A stretch of 8,390 nt of DNA, taken from assembly GCA_937875975.1 (NCBI GenBank), contig CALEEU010000128.1, positions 1 through 8,390 on the forward strand, given 5' to 3'. A model generated the notes under the pieces. That model ran no database searches and was not told where the DNA came from. It worked only from the letters and a program-made list of their open reading frames with translations. Shown here piece by piece: positions 1 through 7,076 of this stretch. Each line of letters starts with the position of its first letter. Position 1 is the first letter of the stretch. The translations under genes were made by a program, and so were the position numbers. This DNA comes from an uncultured Opitutia bacterium (GTDB lineage: Bacteria > Verrucomicrobiota > Verrucomicrobiia > Opitutales > UBA953).

Positions 1-277
1 TGCCGGCGCGGACGTTGTCACGCTGAAGGTCGATCTCCTCGGCGAGCTTGGCGCGGAGGCGCGCCTGTTCGGCCTGGCGCTCAGCCTTGCCGCCGCCGTC
101 CTGCAGCACCGGGATCACCACGATGAGCGAGGCGGCGAGGATGGCGACCATGACCAGGAAGGTATCGAGGCCGTCGCGCTTGTCGGGCATGACGAGGAGG
201 ATCGCCAGGACCGCGATGAGGTCGGCGGCGACCAGGAACCATTTTTCTTTGAGCAGTTTCTCGAGTTCGCGGTTCAT
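1..277 (-). CDS. Hypothetical two-helix membrane protein, N-terminal part (runs off left edge)
   Basis: This reading frame opens with ATG at 277-275 and has no stop before the window edge, so 92 residues of a longer protein are visible. The start MNRELEKLLKEKW is followed by two hydrophobic segments at about residues 14-30 and 40-58. A Gly-rich turn and a charged, Glu/Arg/Gln/Ala-rich stretch (about 64-90) then look like the start of a coiled coil. The topology suggests a membrane-anchored protein with a soluble helical domain, probably cytoplasmic because the N-terminus and the coil flank a helical hairpin. It begins 27 bp after trpS on the same strand and is probably co-transcribed with it. 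No Shine-Dalgarno sequence is visible before the ATG. I do not recognise the family, and no function can be given. The good codon pattern and coherent topology make it a likely real gene. Confidence 0.7.
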   Translation of the reverse strand, partial: MNRELEKLLKEKWFLVAADLIAVLAILLVMPDKRDGLDTFLVMVAILAASLIVVIPVLQDGGGKAERQAEQARLRAKLAEEIDLQRDNVRAG

Positions 278-281
278 GTTC

Positions 282-302
282 GGGGTACGGGGTAAGGGGT
301 GT
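282..302. repeat. Three tandem 7-bp G-tract repeats between trpS and the next gene
   Basis: The plus strand reads GGGGTAC, GGGGTAA, GGGGTGT: three consecutive heptamers, each starting with four G. They fill almost the whole 27-bp gap between the trpS stop and the start of the left-edge gene. In the shared minus-strand transcript they would appear as C-tracts just before the start codon. Three G-tracts are one short of a classical intramolecular quadruplex. It could be a dispersed intergenic repeat unit, a regulatory spacer or chance. Confidence 0.45.
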
Positions 303-304
303 GA

Positions 305-1324
305 TCAGCGTGGACGCTCGACGAAGCCGACCTTGCGGTTGACCTTGGAGAGCGTACGGAACGCCGTGGCTTGGGCCTGTTCGGCGCCAGACTTGAAGAT
401 CCGGTCGAGTTCAGCGCGGTCCTTGATGAGCTCGTCGTAGCGCAAGCGGACGGGATCAAGCGTAGCGACCACGGCGTCGGCGACGGTCTTCTTGAAATCG
501 CCATAACCCTTGCCCGCGAACTCCGACTCAAGCGTGGCGACGGAGCGACCCGTGCAGGCGGACATGATGGAAAGGAGATTGGTGACGCCGGGCTTATCCG
601 GACCAGAGCGGACGTCGGCCGAAGAGTCCGTCACGGCGGACATGATTTTCTTCCGCACCTCCTCCGGGCGATCCGTGATGAAGACCGTCGCGGAGTGGTT
701 CGGATCGGACTTGGACATCTTCGCGGCGGGGTCCTGCAGGGACATGATGCGCGAGCCGACCTTGGAGATGAAGGCCTCCGGCACCTTGAAGGTGTCGGAG
801 TAACGGCTGTTGAACTTCTCGGCCAAGTCACGGGCGAGCTCGAGGTGCTGCTTCTGGTCGTCGCCGACCGGGACGAGGGAAGCATTATAGAGAAGGATAT
901 CCGCCGCCATCAGCACGGGGTAAAACAGCAGGCCGGCGTCGATCGACTCCTGCTTGCGCGACTTGTCCTTGAATTGAGTCATACGCTCGAGCTGGCCGAG
1001 CGGGCAGATGCAGCCAAGAATCCAGGCGAGTTCGGTATGTCCGATGACGTGCGACTGGACGAAAAGGCGGCTGCGGGCTGGGTCGAGGCCGCAAGCCACG
1101 TACTGGGCTAGGCAGGAATAGGTATTTTCCCGGAGCTGAGCCGGGACATACGGCACCGTGATGGCGTGCTGGTCGACGATCCCGAAATAGCACTCGTTGT
1201 CGTCCTGCATCCGGCCCCAATTGAGCACGGCGCCCAGGTAATTACCTAGGTGAAGGCGGCCGGTCGGCTGGGCGCAGGTCAGCACCACGGGCTTGGCGGG
1301 CTTTTTTTCGCTAGTTTCGCTCAT
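305..1324 (-). CDS. trpS: Tryptophanyl-tRNA synthetase
   Basis: The 339-residue product charges tRNA-Trp with tryptophan using ATP, in the cytoplasm. It is a class I aminoacyl-tRNA synthetase. The HIGH-type signature is TGRLHLGNYLGA (residues 21-32, HLGN at 25-28) and the KMSKS loop is AAKMSKSDPNHS (200-211, KMSKS exactly at 202-206). The block VPVGDDQKQHLELARDLAEKFN (151-172, quoted with its key GDDQ and HLEL residues) is also typical of bacterial TrpRS. The length is normal for the family (about 330-350) and all catalytic motifs are intact. The ATG start at 1324 leaves a short charged N-terminus (MSETSEKKPAKP) ahead of the first beta strand, as expected. It is divergent from the mscS-led operon across a 117-bp gap, and a membrane protein gene follows it closely. 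No T-box or tRNA-like leader is visible, but a GC hairpin sits just before its start. Confidence 0.97.
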   Translation of the reverse strand: MSETSEKKPAKPVVLTCAQPTGRLHLGNYLGAVLNWGRMQDDNECYFGIVDQHAITVPYVPAQLRENTYSCLAQYVACGLDPARSRLFVQSHVIGHTELAWILGCICPLGQLERMTQFKDKSRKQESIDAGLLFYPVLMAADILLYNASLVPVGDDQKQHLELARDLAEKFNSRYSDTFKVPEAFISKVGSRIMSLQDPAAKMSKSDPNHSATVFITDRPEEVRKKIMSAVTDSSADVRSGPDKPGVTNLLSIMSACTGRSVATLESEFAGKGYGDFKKTVADAVVATLDPVRLRYDELIKDRAELDRIFKSGAEQAQATAFRTLSKVNRKVGFVERPR

Positions 1325-1330
1325 TCCGGT

Positions 1331-1351
1331 CCCCCAGCGTGGCGAGGGGGG
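1331..1351 (-). promoter_or_regulatory. GC hairpin in the trpS leader, just before the start codon
   Basis: On the trpS strand a run of six C is followed by a 10-nt spacer and a run of five G, which can pair into a 5-bp all-GC stem. The G arm ends 7 nt before the trpS ATG, where a ribosome binding site would lie. There is no U-tract, so it is not a terminator. If it forms in the mRNA it could limit ribosome access. The stem is short and the region is GC-rich, so chance pairing is possible. Confidence 0.3.
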
Positions 1352-1387
1352 CGTCCCGCATCAAGCGGATTGGAGGCTCGGTGACGC

Positions 1388-1416
1388 TTGAAATACGGAA
1401 GCCGTCCGCCTAGATA
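1388..1416 (+). promoter_or_regulatory. Sigma70-type promoter for the mscS-ABC operon
   Basis: A -35 element TTGAAA (1388-1393) and a -10 element TAGATA (1411-1416) are separated by exactly 17 bp. Each matches the TTGACA/TATAAT consensus at 5 and 4 of 6 positions respectively. Transcription would begin near 1422-1424, giving a leader of only about 18-20 nt before the mscS ATG at 1442. The leader has no Shine-Dalgarno sequence. The promoter lies in the only sizeable gap upstream of the five plus-strand genes, which supports its role. I found no equally good promoter for the divergent trpS. Confidence 0.65.
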
Positions 1417-1441
1417 GCCCTTCGCCTCAATCGACCCCGTC

Positions 1442-2575
1442 ATGCTGCTTGCCCAATCTGCCCCCGTCGCCACCCCCGCCCCGGTCGCCGTCCAGGTGGA
1501 TCACTTCATCATTGGCGACCTCAGCAAGGTCATCGCCAGGGCGCCCGATGACTGGAGCAAGATCATCATCCAGGCCATCGGCTTCATCGCCGTCGCCTAT
1601 GTCATCGGCTGGGTGGCCAGCAAACTCATGCGCTGGATTTCGACGAAGTTCGGAAGCAGCCCCATCGCGGAAGCCACCGTCGGCGCCCTGGGCAAGTCGC
1701 TCCCCTACATCCTCCCGGCTTACACCCTCCTCTTCCTTATCAAGGACCTGAAAGAGGCCCTCGCCTATATCGGCTGGCTGAACTTCGCCGTCACGAGCGG
1801 CACCTTCCTCTGCTCCTTGGCGCACTCCGCCTCGGTCTTCTACCTGGTCGCCATCCCGATCGCCTGGGCCCAGAAAATCGCCGACCAGTCCGAGAACAAG
1901 CTGGCTGATATCCTCGTCCCGATGTTCTCCACGGTCGTCCGCATCGCGGTCCTCCTCGTGGGCACCTTCAAGGCCATCTCGATCATCGACCCGAAATCCT
2001 CGGAAGCGATCCTCGGCCTGCTGGCCGGCGCCGTCGTCGGCCTAGCCTTCGCCTCGCAAGACACGATCAAGAACGTCTTCGGCGCGGTCATGCTCATCAT
2101 CGACCAGCCCTTCACGCTCGGCGACACGATCAACATCGGCACGCATGAGGGCAAGGTCGATTCCCTCGGCCTGCGTTCCACGACCATCGTGATGCTCGAC
2201 GGCCAGCGGCTCGCCATCCCCAACGGCGACCTCGCCACGCGCCCGATCGTCAACCTCACGCGCCGCGACTTCATCCGCGCGCAGGATCTCGTCCACCTCG
2301 AGGCCAATACGCCGGCCGAGAAAGTCCGCGAGGCCGTCGCGATCGTCCAAGCGCTGCTGGTCGATCACGAAGGCCACCAGCCTAGCCACCCGCCCCTCGT
2401 GCACGTGACGGAGTTCTCTGACTGGGCCGTCAATATCCGCCTGATGTACTGGTACCACCCCGCCGCTCCAGTGAAGCAGCTGGAGTTCAACCAGCAGCTC
2501 ATCATCCGCATCTCGGAGCGCCTCCAGCAGGCCGGCATCCGCCTCGCCGTCATGGGCACCCCGCAAACCCGCTAA
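1442..2575 (+). CDS. MscS-family mechanosensitive ion channel
   Basis: The 377-residue protein is a small-conductance mechanosensitive channel of the inner membrane; the family releases solutes on hypo-osmotic shock. Hydrophobic segments lie at about residues 42-65, 88-101, 124-145, 158-182 and 188-220. The last is the pore-lining helix, rich in Gly/Ala (LGLLAGAVVGLAFASQ, 191-206). The beta-domain signature follows: DQPFTLGDTINIG (221-233), the GKVDSLGLRST turn (237-247) and the IPNGDL motif (259-264). The C-terminal alpha/beta domain runs to residue 377. The first 20 residues are Ala/Pro-rich (MLLAQSAPVATPAP) and could be a short periplasmic tail. It has more helices than E. coli MscS (three, 286 residues) but is within the family range. 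It is first in the operon, directly behind the promoter at 1388-1416, and ends 10 bp before the ABC ATPase gene. The family is clear; its role next to an ABC system is inference. Confidence 0.93.
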   Translation: MLLAQSAPVATPAPVAVQVDHFIIGDLSKVIARAPDDWSKIIIQAIGFIAVAYVIGWVASKLMRWISTKFGSSPIAEATVGALGKSLPYILPAYTLLFLIKDLKEALAYIGWLNFAVTSGTFLCSLAHSASVFYLVAIPIAWAQKIADQSENKLADILVPMFSTVVRIAVLLVGTFKAISIIDPKSSEAILGLLAGAVVGLAFASQDTIKNVFGAVMLIIDQPFTLGDTINIGTHEGKVDSLGLRSTTIVMLDGQRLAIPNGDLATRPIVNLTRRDFIRAQDLVHLEANTPAEKVREAVAIVQALLVDHEGHQPSHPPLVHVTEFSDWAVNIRLMYWYHPAAPVKQLEFNQQLIIRISERLQQAGIRLAVMGTPQTR

Positions 2576-2585
2576 TTTTTCCGCC

Positions 2586-3290
2586 ATGCCCCTCATTGAA
2601 GCCAAGAACCTGTCCAAGTCCTACGGCGCCATCCGCGCCGTGCACGCCGTCTCCTTCTCCGTCGACCGCGGCGAGGTCGTGGGATTCCTCGGGCCTAACG
2701 GCGCCGGCAAATCCACCACGATGAAGATGCTCACGGGTCACCTCCGCGCCGACGAAGGTACCGCGGTCATCGCGGGCTTCGACATCGCCGACCAGTCCGT
2801 CCAAGCCAAGCAGCACCTGGGCTACTCGCCCGAAGGCGCGCCCGCCTACGGCGAGATGACCGTGCGCGAGTTTCTCCGCTTCGCCGCCGACCTGCGTGGT
2901 CTGGCCGACCCGGCCGAAAGCGTGCGGAAGACCCTCGAGCTCTGCCGCCTCGGCGAAGTCGCCGCGCAGACGATCGACACCCTCTCCAAGGGCTACCGCA
3001 TGCGCGTGGGCTTCGCCCAAGCGGTCATCCATGACCCTGCGGTCCTCATCCTTGACGAACCGACCGACGGCCTTGATCCGAACCAGAAGTTCGAGGTGCG
3101 CCGCATCCTGAAGGAGATGGCTGCGCGTAAGGCCGTCATCGTCTCGACCCACATCCTCGAGGAAGTCGGCGAACTCTGCACCCGCGTCATCGTGATCGCG
3201 AAGGGCGAGGTCCGCTGCGACGAGTCCCGCGATCAGTTCCTCGCGCGCGGCTCCGACCTCAACGCCGTCTTCCGTCAGCTCACCGCCTAA
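2586..3290 (+). CDS. ABC transporter ATP-binding protein, GldA/NatA-like
   Basis: The 234-residue protein is the cytoplasmic ATPase that would power the membrane complex encoded by the next genes. The motifs are in order: Walker A GPNGAGKST (36-44), a Q-loop region GYSPEGAPAYGEMTV (79-93) of the GldA/NatA type, signature LSKGYRMRV (133-141) replacing LSGGQ, Walker B VLILDEP (153-159), D-loop GLDP (162-165) and the switch histidine in STHILEE (H189). The length is short for the family (often 240-310), with no long C-terminal extension. In relatives I know, the signature region usually reads KGYRQRV; here residue 139 is Met. It starts 10 bp after mscS and ends 10 bp before the permease gene, so translation is probably coupled. 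The start at ATG 2586 puts the first beta strand (LIEAKNLSKSYG) immediately, as expected. No Shine-Dalgarno sequence is present. The substrate is not known. Confidence 0.95.
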   Translation: MPLIEAKNLSKSYGAIRAVHAVSFSVDRGEVVGFLGPNGAGKSTTMKMLTGHLRADEGTAVIAGFDIADQSVQAKQHLGYSPEGAPAYGEMTVREFLRFAADLRGLADPAESVRKTLELCRLGEVAAQTIDTLSKGYRMRVGFAQAVIHDPAVLILDEPTDGLDPNQKFEVRRILKEMAARKAVIVSTHILEEVGELCTRVIVIAKGEVRCDESRDQFLARGSDLNAVFRQLTA

Positions 3291-3300
3291 CCCTATCGCC

Positions 3301-4059
3301 ATGCCTTCCTCCGAACAACCCTCCTCGCCCGGCCTGAAGCCGTTCGTCGCGATCCTGCGCCGCGAATTCGCCGGCTATTTCCGCACGCCCCTCGCCTACG
3401 TCTTCCTCGCCGTCTTCAACGCCTTCGCCGTGTCGCTCGCCTTCTTCGTCGGCGGCCTGTACGAATCTCGCGTCGCCAGCCTCGACCGTTTCTTCCTCTA
3501 TCTCCCTTGGCTGTGGGCATTCCTCGCCCCCGCCGCCGGCGCCCGCCTCTGGGCCGAAGAACGCCGCCAAGGCACCATCGAGCTGCTCCTCACCTGGCCG
3601 ATCACGGTCTGGCAGGCCGCGCTCGGCAAGTTCCTCGCCGCCTGGCTCTTCCTCGCCTGCGCTCTCCTTATGACGCTCCCGATCGCGCTGACGGTCGGCT
3701 ACCTCGGCGACCCTGACTGGGGTGTCATCGCCTCCGGCTACGTCGGCTCGCTGCTCTGCGCCGGCGCCTGCCTCGGCATCGCGGCGATCGCCTCCGCGCT
3801 GACGCGCAGCCAAGTCATCGCCTTCGTGACCGGCTTCCTCGCCTGCTTCGTCCTCGTACTCGTCGGTTACGGCGTCTTCGACGATCTCCTCACGGGCCTG
3901 CTCGGCCCAGCGGCCGTCGACGAATTCCGCCGCCTCGGACTCTGGCGCAATCTCGAACCGTTCACGCTCGGCCTTATCGACGCGCGTCCGACCGCCTATT
4001 TCCTCACCGTCGCCTTCGCTGGCCTCGGATTGAGCACTATCATCGTCGAACGCCGCTAA
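3301..4059 (+). CDS. ABC-2 type permease, GldF-like
   Basis: The 252-residue protein is the membrane subunit pairing with the ATPase encoded just upstream. The N-terminal PFVAILRREFAGYFRTP (14-30) is the interfacial helix typical of ABC-2 permeases. The hallmark loop WAEERRQGTIELLLTWPI (84-101) followed by a GKF motif (109-111) is diagnostic of the GldF/NosY-like group. About six membrane segments are visible, near 30-52, 64-82, 106-132, 143-165, 172-192 and 231-248, which is the normal number. The start at ATG 3301 leaves a short Ser/Pro-rich cytoplasmic tail. It is separated from the ATPase gene by 10 bp and from the GldG-like gene by 15 bp. In Bacteroidota, GldA, GldF and GldG were linked to gliding motility, but similar modules occur widely in non-gliding bacteria, so gliding should not be assumed here. 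Confidence 0.93.
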   Translation: MPSSEQPSSPGLKPFVAILRREFAGYFRTPLAYVFLAVFNAFAVSLAFFVGGLYESRVASLDRFFLYLPWLWAFLAPAAGARLWAEERRQGTIELLLTWPITVWQAALGKFLAAWLFLACALLMTLPIALTVGYLGDPDWGVIASGYVGSLLCAGACLGIAAIASALTRSQVIAFVTGFLACFVLVLVGYGVFDDLLTGLLGPAAVDEFRRLGLWRNLEPFTLGLIDARPTAYFLTVAFAGLGLSTIIVERR

Positions 4060-4074
4060 CCCGCACCTACCGTC

Positions 4075-5979
4075 ATGAATCGCTCCCAAGCCCTGCTCGC
4101 GACCTTCGCCGTCCTGGCGGCCGCCTTCTTCGTCAACCTGATCTCCGGCGCCATTCCGGCCCGAGTCGACCTCACCGAAGACCGCACCTTCACGCTCTCC
4201 CCGGGCTCGAAGCGCATCGTCGGTCGCCTCGAGGAATCGGTGACGCTGGAGTTCTTCGTCAGTCGCTCGGACGTCAAATTACCGGCGCGCTATGAAAGCT
4301 ACTCCCGCCGCGTCGAGACTCTCCTTCGCGAGTACGTCGCTGCTTCCGGCGGCAAGGCGAAGCTCATCATCACCGACCCGAAGCCCGACTCCCCTGAGGA
4401 ACAGCGGGCCCAGCGCCATGGGCTCTCCGCCCTGCGCGCCCCGCAAGGCAGCGCCTACCTGGGCCTGACGGTGCAGCTCGCCGACACGGTCAAGGCCGCC
4501 CCGGTGCTCGACCCTTCGCGCGAACGGTTCCTCGAATTCGAGGTCACGAAGCTCATCGCTTCGGCCGCCCGACTCGAGCGACCCAAGCTCGCGCTGATCA
4601 GCTCGCTGCCCATCACGACTCCCTCCCCTCAGGGTGGCGAACAGCAGCCCGGCCCCGCGGACGTGCTCCTTTCCGAACTCAGCCAGACCTTCGAGGTGAT
4701 CACGATCAACACCACCGCCAAGGAACTGCCGGCCGGCGTCTCGGTCGTGGCGCTCGTGCACGCGCACCACGTCGACGAGCAGCTCGCCTACGCGGTCGAC
4801 CAATTCCTGCTCGCCGGCGGCCCGGTCTTCGCCGCCGTCGACCCGCTCTCGCGCATGCAGAAATTCGCGCAGGGCAACATGCCGTTCATGATGGCTCCGA
4901 TGGCCCTGACGGCCGCGAGCGACCCTGCCATGATTCGCGCCTGGGGCGTCAACGTCGAGATGGATGCGGTCACCGCCGACGGCGACGCCTCGCTCACGCT
5001 CGGTGGCACCCGCGGTGAAGTTTCCTACCCCGCCGCGTTCGCCGCCGGCGAAGGGGCCTTCACCAAGGACTCCCCGTTGACGAGCGAACTGCGCATGCTT
5101 GCGTTCATGGAACCGGGCGCCCTCTCCCTGATTTCCGGCGCAGAGAAACGCTTGAAGTTCGAACCGCTGGTCACGCAGGCCGGCGCCGGCGTGGGCGCGA
5201 TCAACGTAACCGCGGCAAATGCCGGTCCTTTTGAGAAAGTCGCCGTTGGCTTCAAGCCCGACGGCAAGCCGCGCGTGCTCGTCGCCTCGGTGGCGGGCGA
5301 GTTCACCTCGGCCTTCCCCAAGGGCGCCCCTAAGCCCGGCGCGCCTGAGCCTACCCCGCCAGGCCAGCCGCCCGCGCCCGTCGCCAAGCCTCACCCGGGC
5401 CCGCACCTCGCGATGAGCAAGAAGCCCGGCCGACTCATCGTGGTCGCAGACTCCGACTTCATGATGGATCCGTTTACCGTCCGTCAACGCCAGGTGGGCG
5501 GACAGGTCGCCGCCGAGCCCATCAACGATAATCTCGGTTTCGTCGTCAGTGTCCTCGAGACGCTAGGCGGGAGCGACGAACTGGTCGGTCTGCGCACGAA
5601 GGGCACCGCCCTGCGCCCCTTCAAGGAAGTCGACCGGTTGGAGCGCGAAGCCCAAGCCCGCTTCCAGGCGAAGCTCGATGAAATCGAACGCCGCCTCGAA
5701 GAAGCGAAGAACAAGGTCGCAGAGCTTTCCCGCCAGTCCGGTGGCGTCTCCGCCAAGGGCACGATCACGGTCACACCAGAGATGCAGCGCGAAATCGAGA
5801 AGTTCCAGAAGGAAGCCGACCGGCTTTCGCAGGAGCAGCGCGTCATCCGCCGCAGCCTCACCGACGACGTCAAGTCGCTCGGCCGTGGCCTGCAGCTCGG
5901 CAACCTGTTCGCCGGACCAGCCATCGCGCTGCTCTTCGGACTGTTCTACACCCTGGCCCGCCGCCGCAAGACTTCGTAA
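4075..5979 (+). CDS. GldG-like auxiliary protein of an ABC transporter
   Basis: The 634-residue protein has a membrane helix near each end (about 7-25 and 609-627) and a large extracytoplasmic region between them. The N-terminal part after the first helix (DLTEDRTFTLSPGSKRI, 32-48, then VTLEFFVS, 56-63) is characteristic of the GldG family. Further family marks are DPKPDSPEEQ (101-110), LIASAARLERPKLALIS (160-176), DQFLLAGGPVFAAVDPLSR (242-260) and a second domain with VVADSDFM (456-463) and DNLGFVVSVLETLGG (485-499). A coiled coil follows (about 518-600), interrupted near 555-566 by a Gly/Ser-rich turn. A low-complexity Pro-rich linker lies at about 415-446. It probably acts with the upstream ATPase and permease and the downstream DUF4340 protein; the 6-bp gap to the latter suggests coupling. 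The start ATG 4075 is followed at once by the first helix. The substrate and exact role are unknown. Confidence 0.9.
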   Translation: MNRSQALLATFAVLAAAFFVNLISGAIPARVDLTEDRTFTLSPGSKRIVGRLEESVTLEFFVSRSDVKLPARYESYSRRVETLLREYVAASGGKAKLIITDPKPDSPEEQRAQRHGLSALRAPQGSAYLGLTVQLADTVKAAPVLDPSRERFLEFEVTKLIASAARLERPKLALISSLPITTPSPQGGEQQPGPADVLLSELSQTFEVITINTTAKELPAGVSVVALVHAHHVDEQLAYAVDQFLLAGGPVFAAVDPLSRMQKFAQGNMPFMMAPMALTAASDPAMIRAWGVNVEMDAVTADGDASLTLGGTRGEVSYPAAFAAGEGAFTKDSPLTSELRMLAFMEPGALSLISGAEKRLKFEPLVTQAGAGVGAINVTAANAGPFEKVAVGFKPDGKPRVLVASVAGEFTSAFPKGAPKPGAPEPTPPGQPPAPVAKPHPGPHLAMSKKPGRLIVVADSDFMMDPFTVRQRQVGGQVAAEPINDNLGFVVSVLETLGGSDELVGLRTKGTALRPFKEVDRLEREAQARFQAKLDEIERRLEEAKNKVAELSRQSGGVSAKGTITVTPEMQREIEKFQKEADRLSQEQRVIRRSLTDDVKSLGRGLQLGNLFAGPAIALLFGLFYTLARRRKTS

Positions 5980-5985
5980 TCCGCC

Positions 5986-7017
5986 ATGCGTAACAAGAAC
6001 CTACTCATCGCCACCGCCGTCCTCGGGCTCATCGCCCTTGCCGCCGTCCAGCTCACCCGCGAAGCGCCCGTAGCCGTAGCCGGCAAACAGCCGCTCGTCA
6101 CCGCCCCCCTGCTCGACGGCGCGAAGTCGCTCACGATCAAGACCAATAACAAGAGCGTCACGGTCGAGAAATCCGCCGACGGCTGGACGGTGAAGGAGAA
6201 ATTCGGCCTTCCCGCCGATATCGAGAACCGACTGATGCCGCTCATCCGCGGACTGCAGAAGGCGAATAACTTCGGCCAGCTCACCGCGAACCCCAAGCGC
6301 CTGGAGAAACTCGGCCTGGCCGACTCGTCGCTCACGCTGGTCGGACCAGACGGACAGCCGACGGTGATCCAGTTCGGCAAGCAGACGGATGACGGCCTCG
6401 GCGCCAGCGCCCGCCTCGCCGGTCAGGAGTTCGCCATCCGCACCGACTTCACAGGCTACCTCGAAGGCGATCCGCTCTCCTGGGTCGACCTGACGCTGTT
6501 CTCCGCCAAGCCCGCTGACATCAAGTCGGTCGGCTTCGAGTGGAAGGACGGCAAGGCCTCCTTCTCCCGCAAAGAAGTCGGCGCCCCCTTCGAAGGTAAA
6601 GAAGGTGCTGCCATCGAGGAAATCGTGGCGACGCTGGCGACCATTCGCGCTGCCGACGCCGTCGCGCTCGACGACAAGGACGCCGCCAAGGCCGGCCGCT
6701 CCTCGCAGGTGAAGCTCGCGCTCTTCGACGGCACCTCCGTCACCCTCACCTTCGCCAAGCTCGCGAGCGCCACACCCAACGAACCGGGCAAGGCCTTCGT
6801 GCGCGTCGAGCACTCCGACCCTAAGCACAAGGCGAACGCCACCGTCAAGAAGGCCGCCTTCATCGCCGCCCCCTGGCTCGTCGAACAGCTCCCGGGATCC
6901 TTAGCCGACTTCAAGAAAGGCCTGCAGCCGCCCGCCGCCGAACCGACGGCACCGACCATCCAGATACCTGGCCCCGCCCCGACGATTATCACACCGACGG
7001 AGATTAAAGTGAAATAA
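5986..7017 (+). CDS. DUF4340 domain-containing membrane-anchored protein
   Basis: The 343-residue protein begins MRNKNLLIATAVLGLIALAA, a positively charged start and a hydrophobic helix (about 5-22). The absence of a lipobox Cys or obvious cleavage site suggests an uncleaved membrane anchor. The rest is probably extracytoplasmic. The DUF4340 pattern is visible as the repeat of short beta segments with DGW (65-67) in TVEKSADGWTVKEKFGLPAD (59-78), then an LGL motif (109-111), IQFGKQ (128-133) and DPLSWVDLTLF (162-172). The last 30 residues are rich in Pro, Thr and Ile (from about 314) and look unstructured. DUF4340 genes commonly sit directly after GldG-like genes, as here (6 bp), so it is probably an accessory part of the same complex. 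Its biochemical role is not established. It is the last gene before the terminator at 7030-7063. Confidence 0.88.
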   Translation: MRNKNLLIATAVLGLIALAAVQLTREAPVAVAGKQPLVTAPLLDGAKSLTIKTNNKSVTVEKSADGWTVKEKFGLPADIENRLMPLIRGLQKANNFGQLTANPKRLEKLGLADSSLTLVGPDGQPTVIQFGKQTDDGLGASARLAGQEFAIRTDFTGYLEGDPLSWVDLTLFSAKPADIKSVGFEWKDGKASFSRKEVGAPFEGKEGAAIEEIVATLATIRAADAVALDDKDAAKAGRSSQVKLALFDGTSVTLTFAKLASATPNEPGKAFVRVEHSDPKHKANATVKKAAFIAAPWLVEQLPGSLADFKKGLQPPAAEPTAPTIQIPGPAPTIITPTEIKVK

Positions 7018-7029
7018 GGGTCCTTTCGC

Positions 7030-7063
7030 AAAAGCCCTTGCCTCCCGAGGCAAGGGCTTTTTT
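7030..7063 (+). terminator. Intrinsic terminator closing the mscS-ABC operon
   Basis: A perfect inverted repeat has arms at 7030-7044 and 7047-7061 (15 bp including the A/T pairs, core GCCCTTGCCTC with GAGGCAAGGGC). A minimal loop separates the arms, and T at 7058-7063 forms the U-tract. It lies 12 bp after the DUF4340 stop. It is also only 13 bp before the nuoA start, so it leaves no room for a nuoA promoter between them. Confidence 0.92.
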
Positions 7064-7076
7064 GTGTCTATCTCCG

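Noticed and set aside
2550..4089. Antisense open frames of 250-269 codons opposite the ATPase and permease genes
   Set aside because: These arise from GC3-biased codons on the real strand. The products are Glu/Gly/Arg-rich with no recognisable domain.
4279..5487. Long antisense open frame opposite the GldG-like gene (402 codons)
   Set aside because: Its translation is Arg/Gly/Glu/His-rich low-complexity sequence with no motif, as expected opposite a GC-rich gene. The plus-strand protein has clear family features.
7038..7076. Earlier TTG start for nuoA at 7038
   Set aside because: It lies inside the left arm of the terminator and adds 13 residues that do not resemble NuoA. The ATG at 7077 gives the normal family length.
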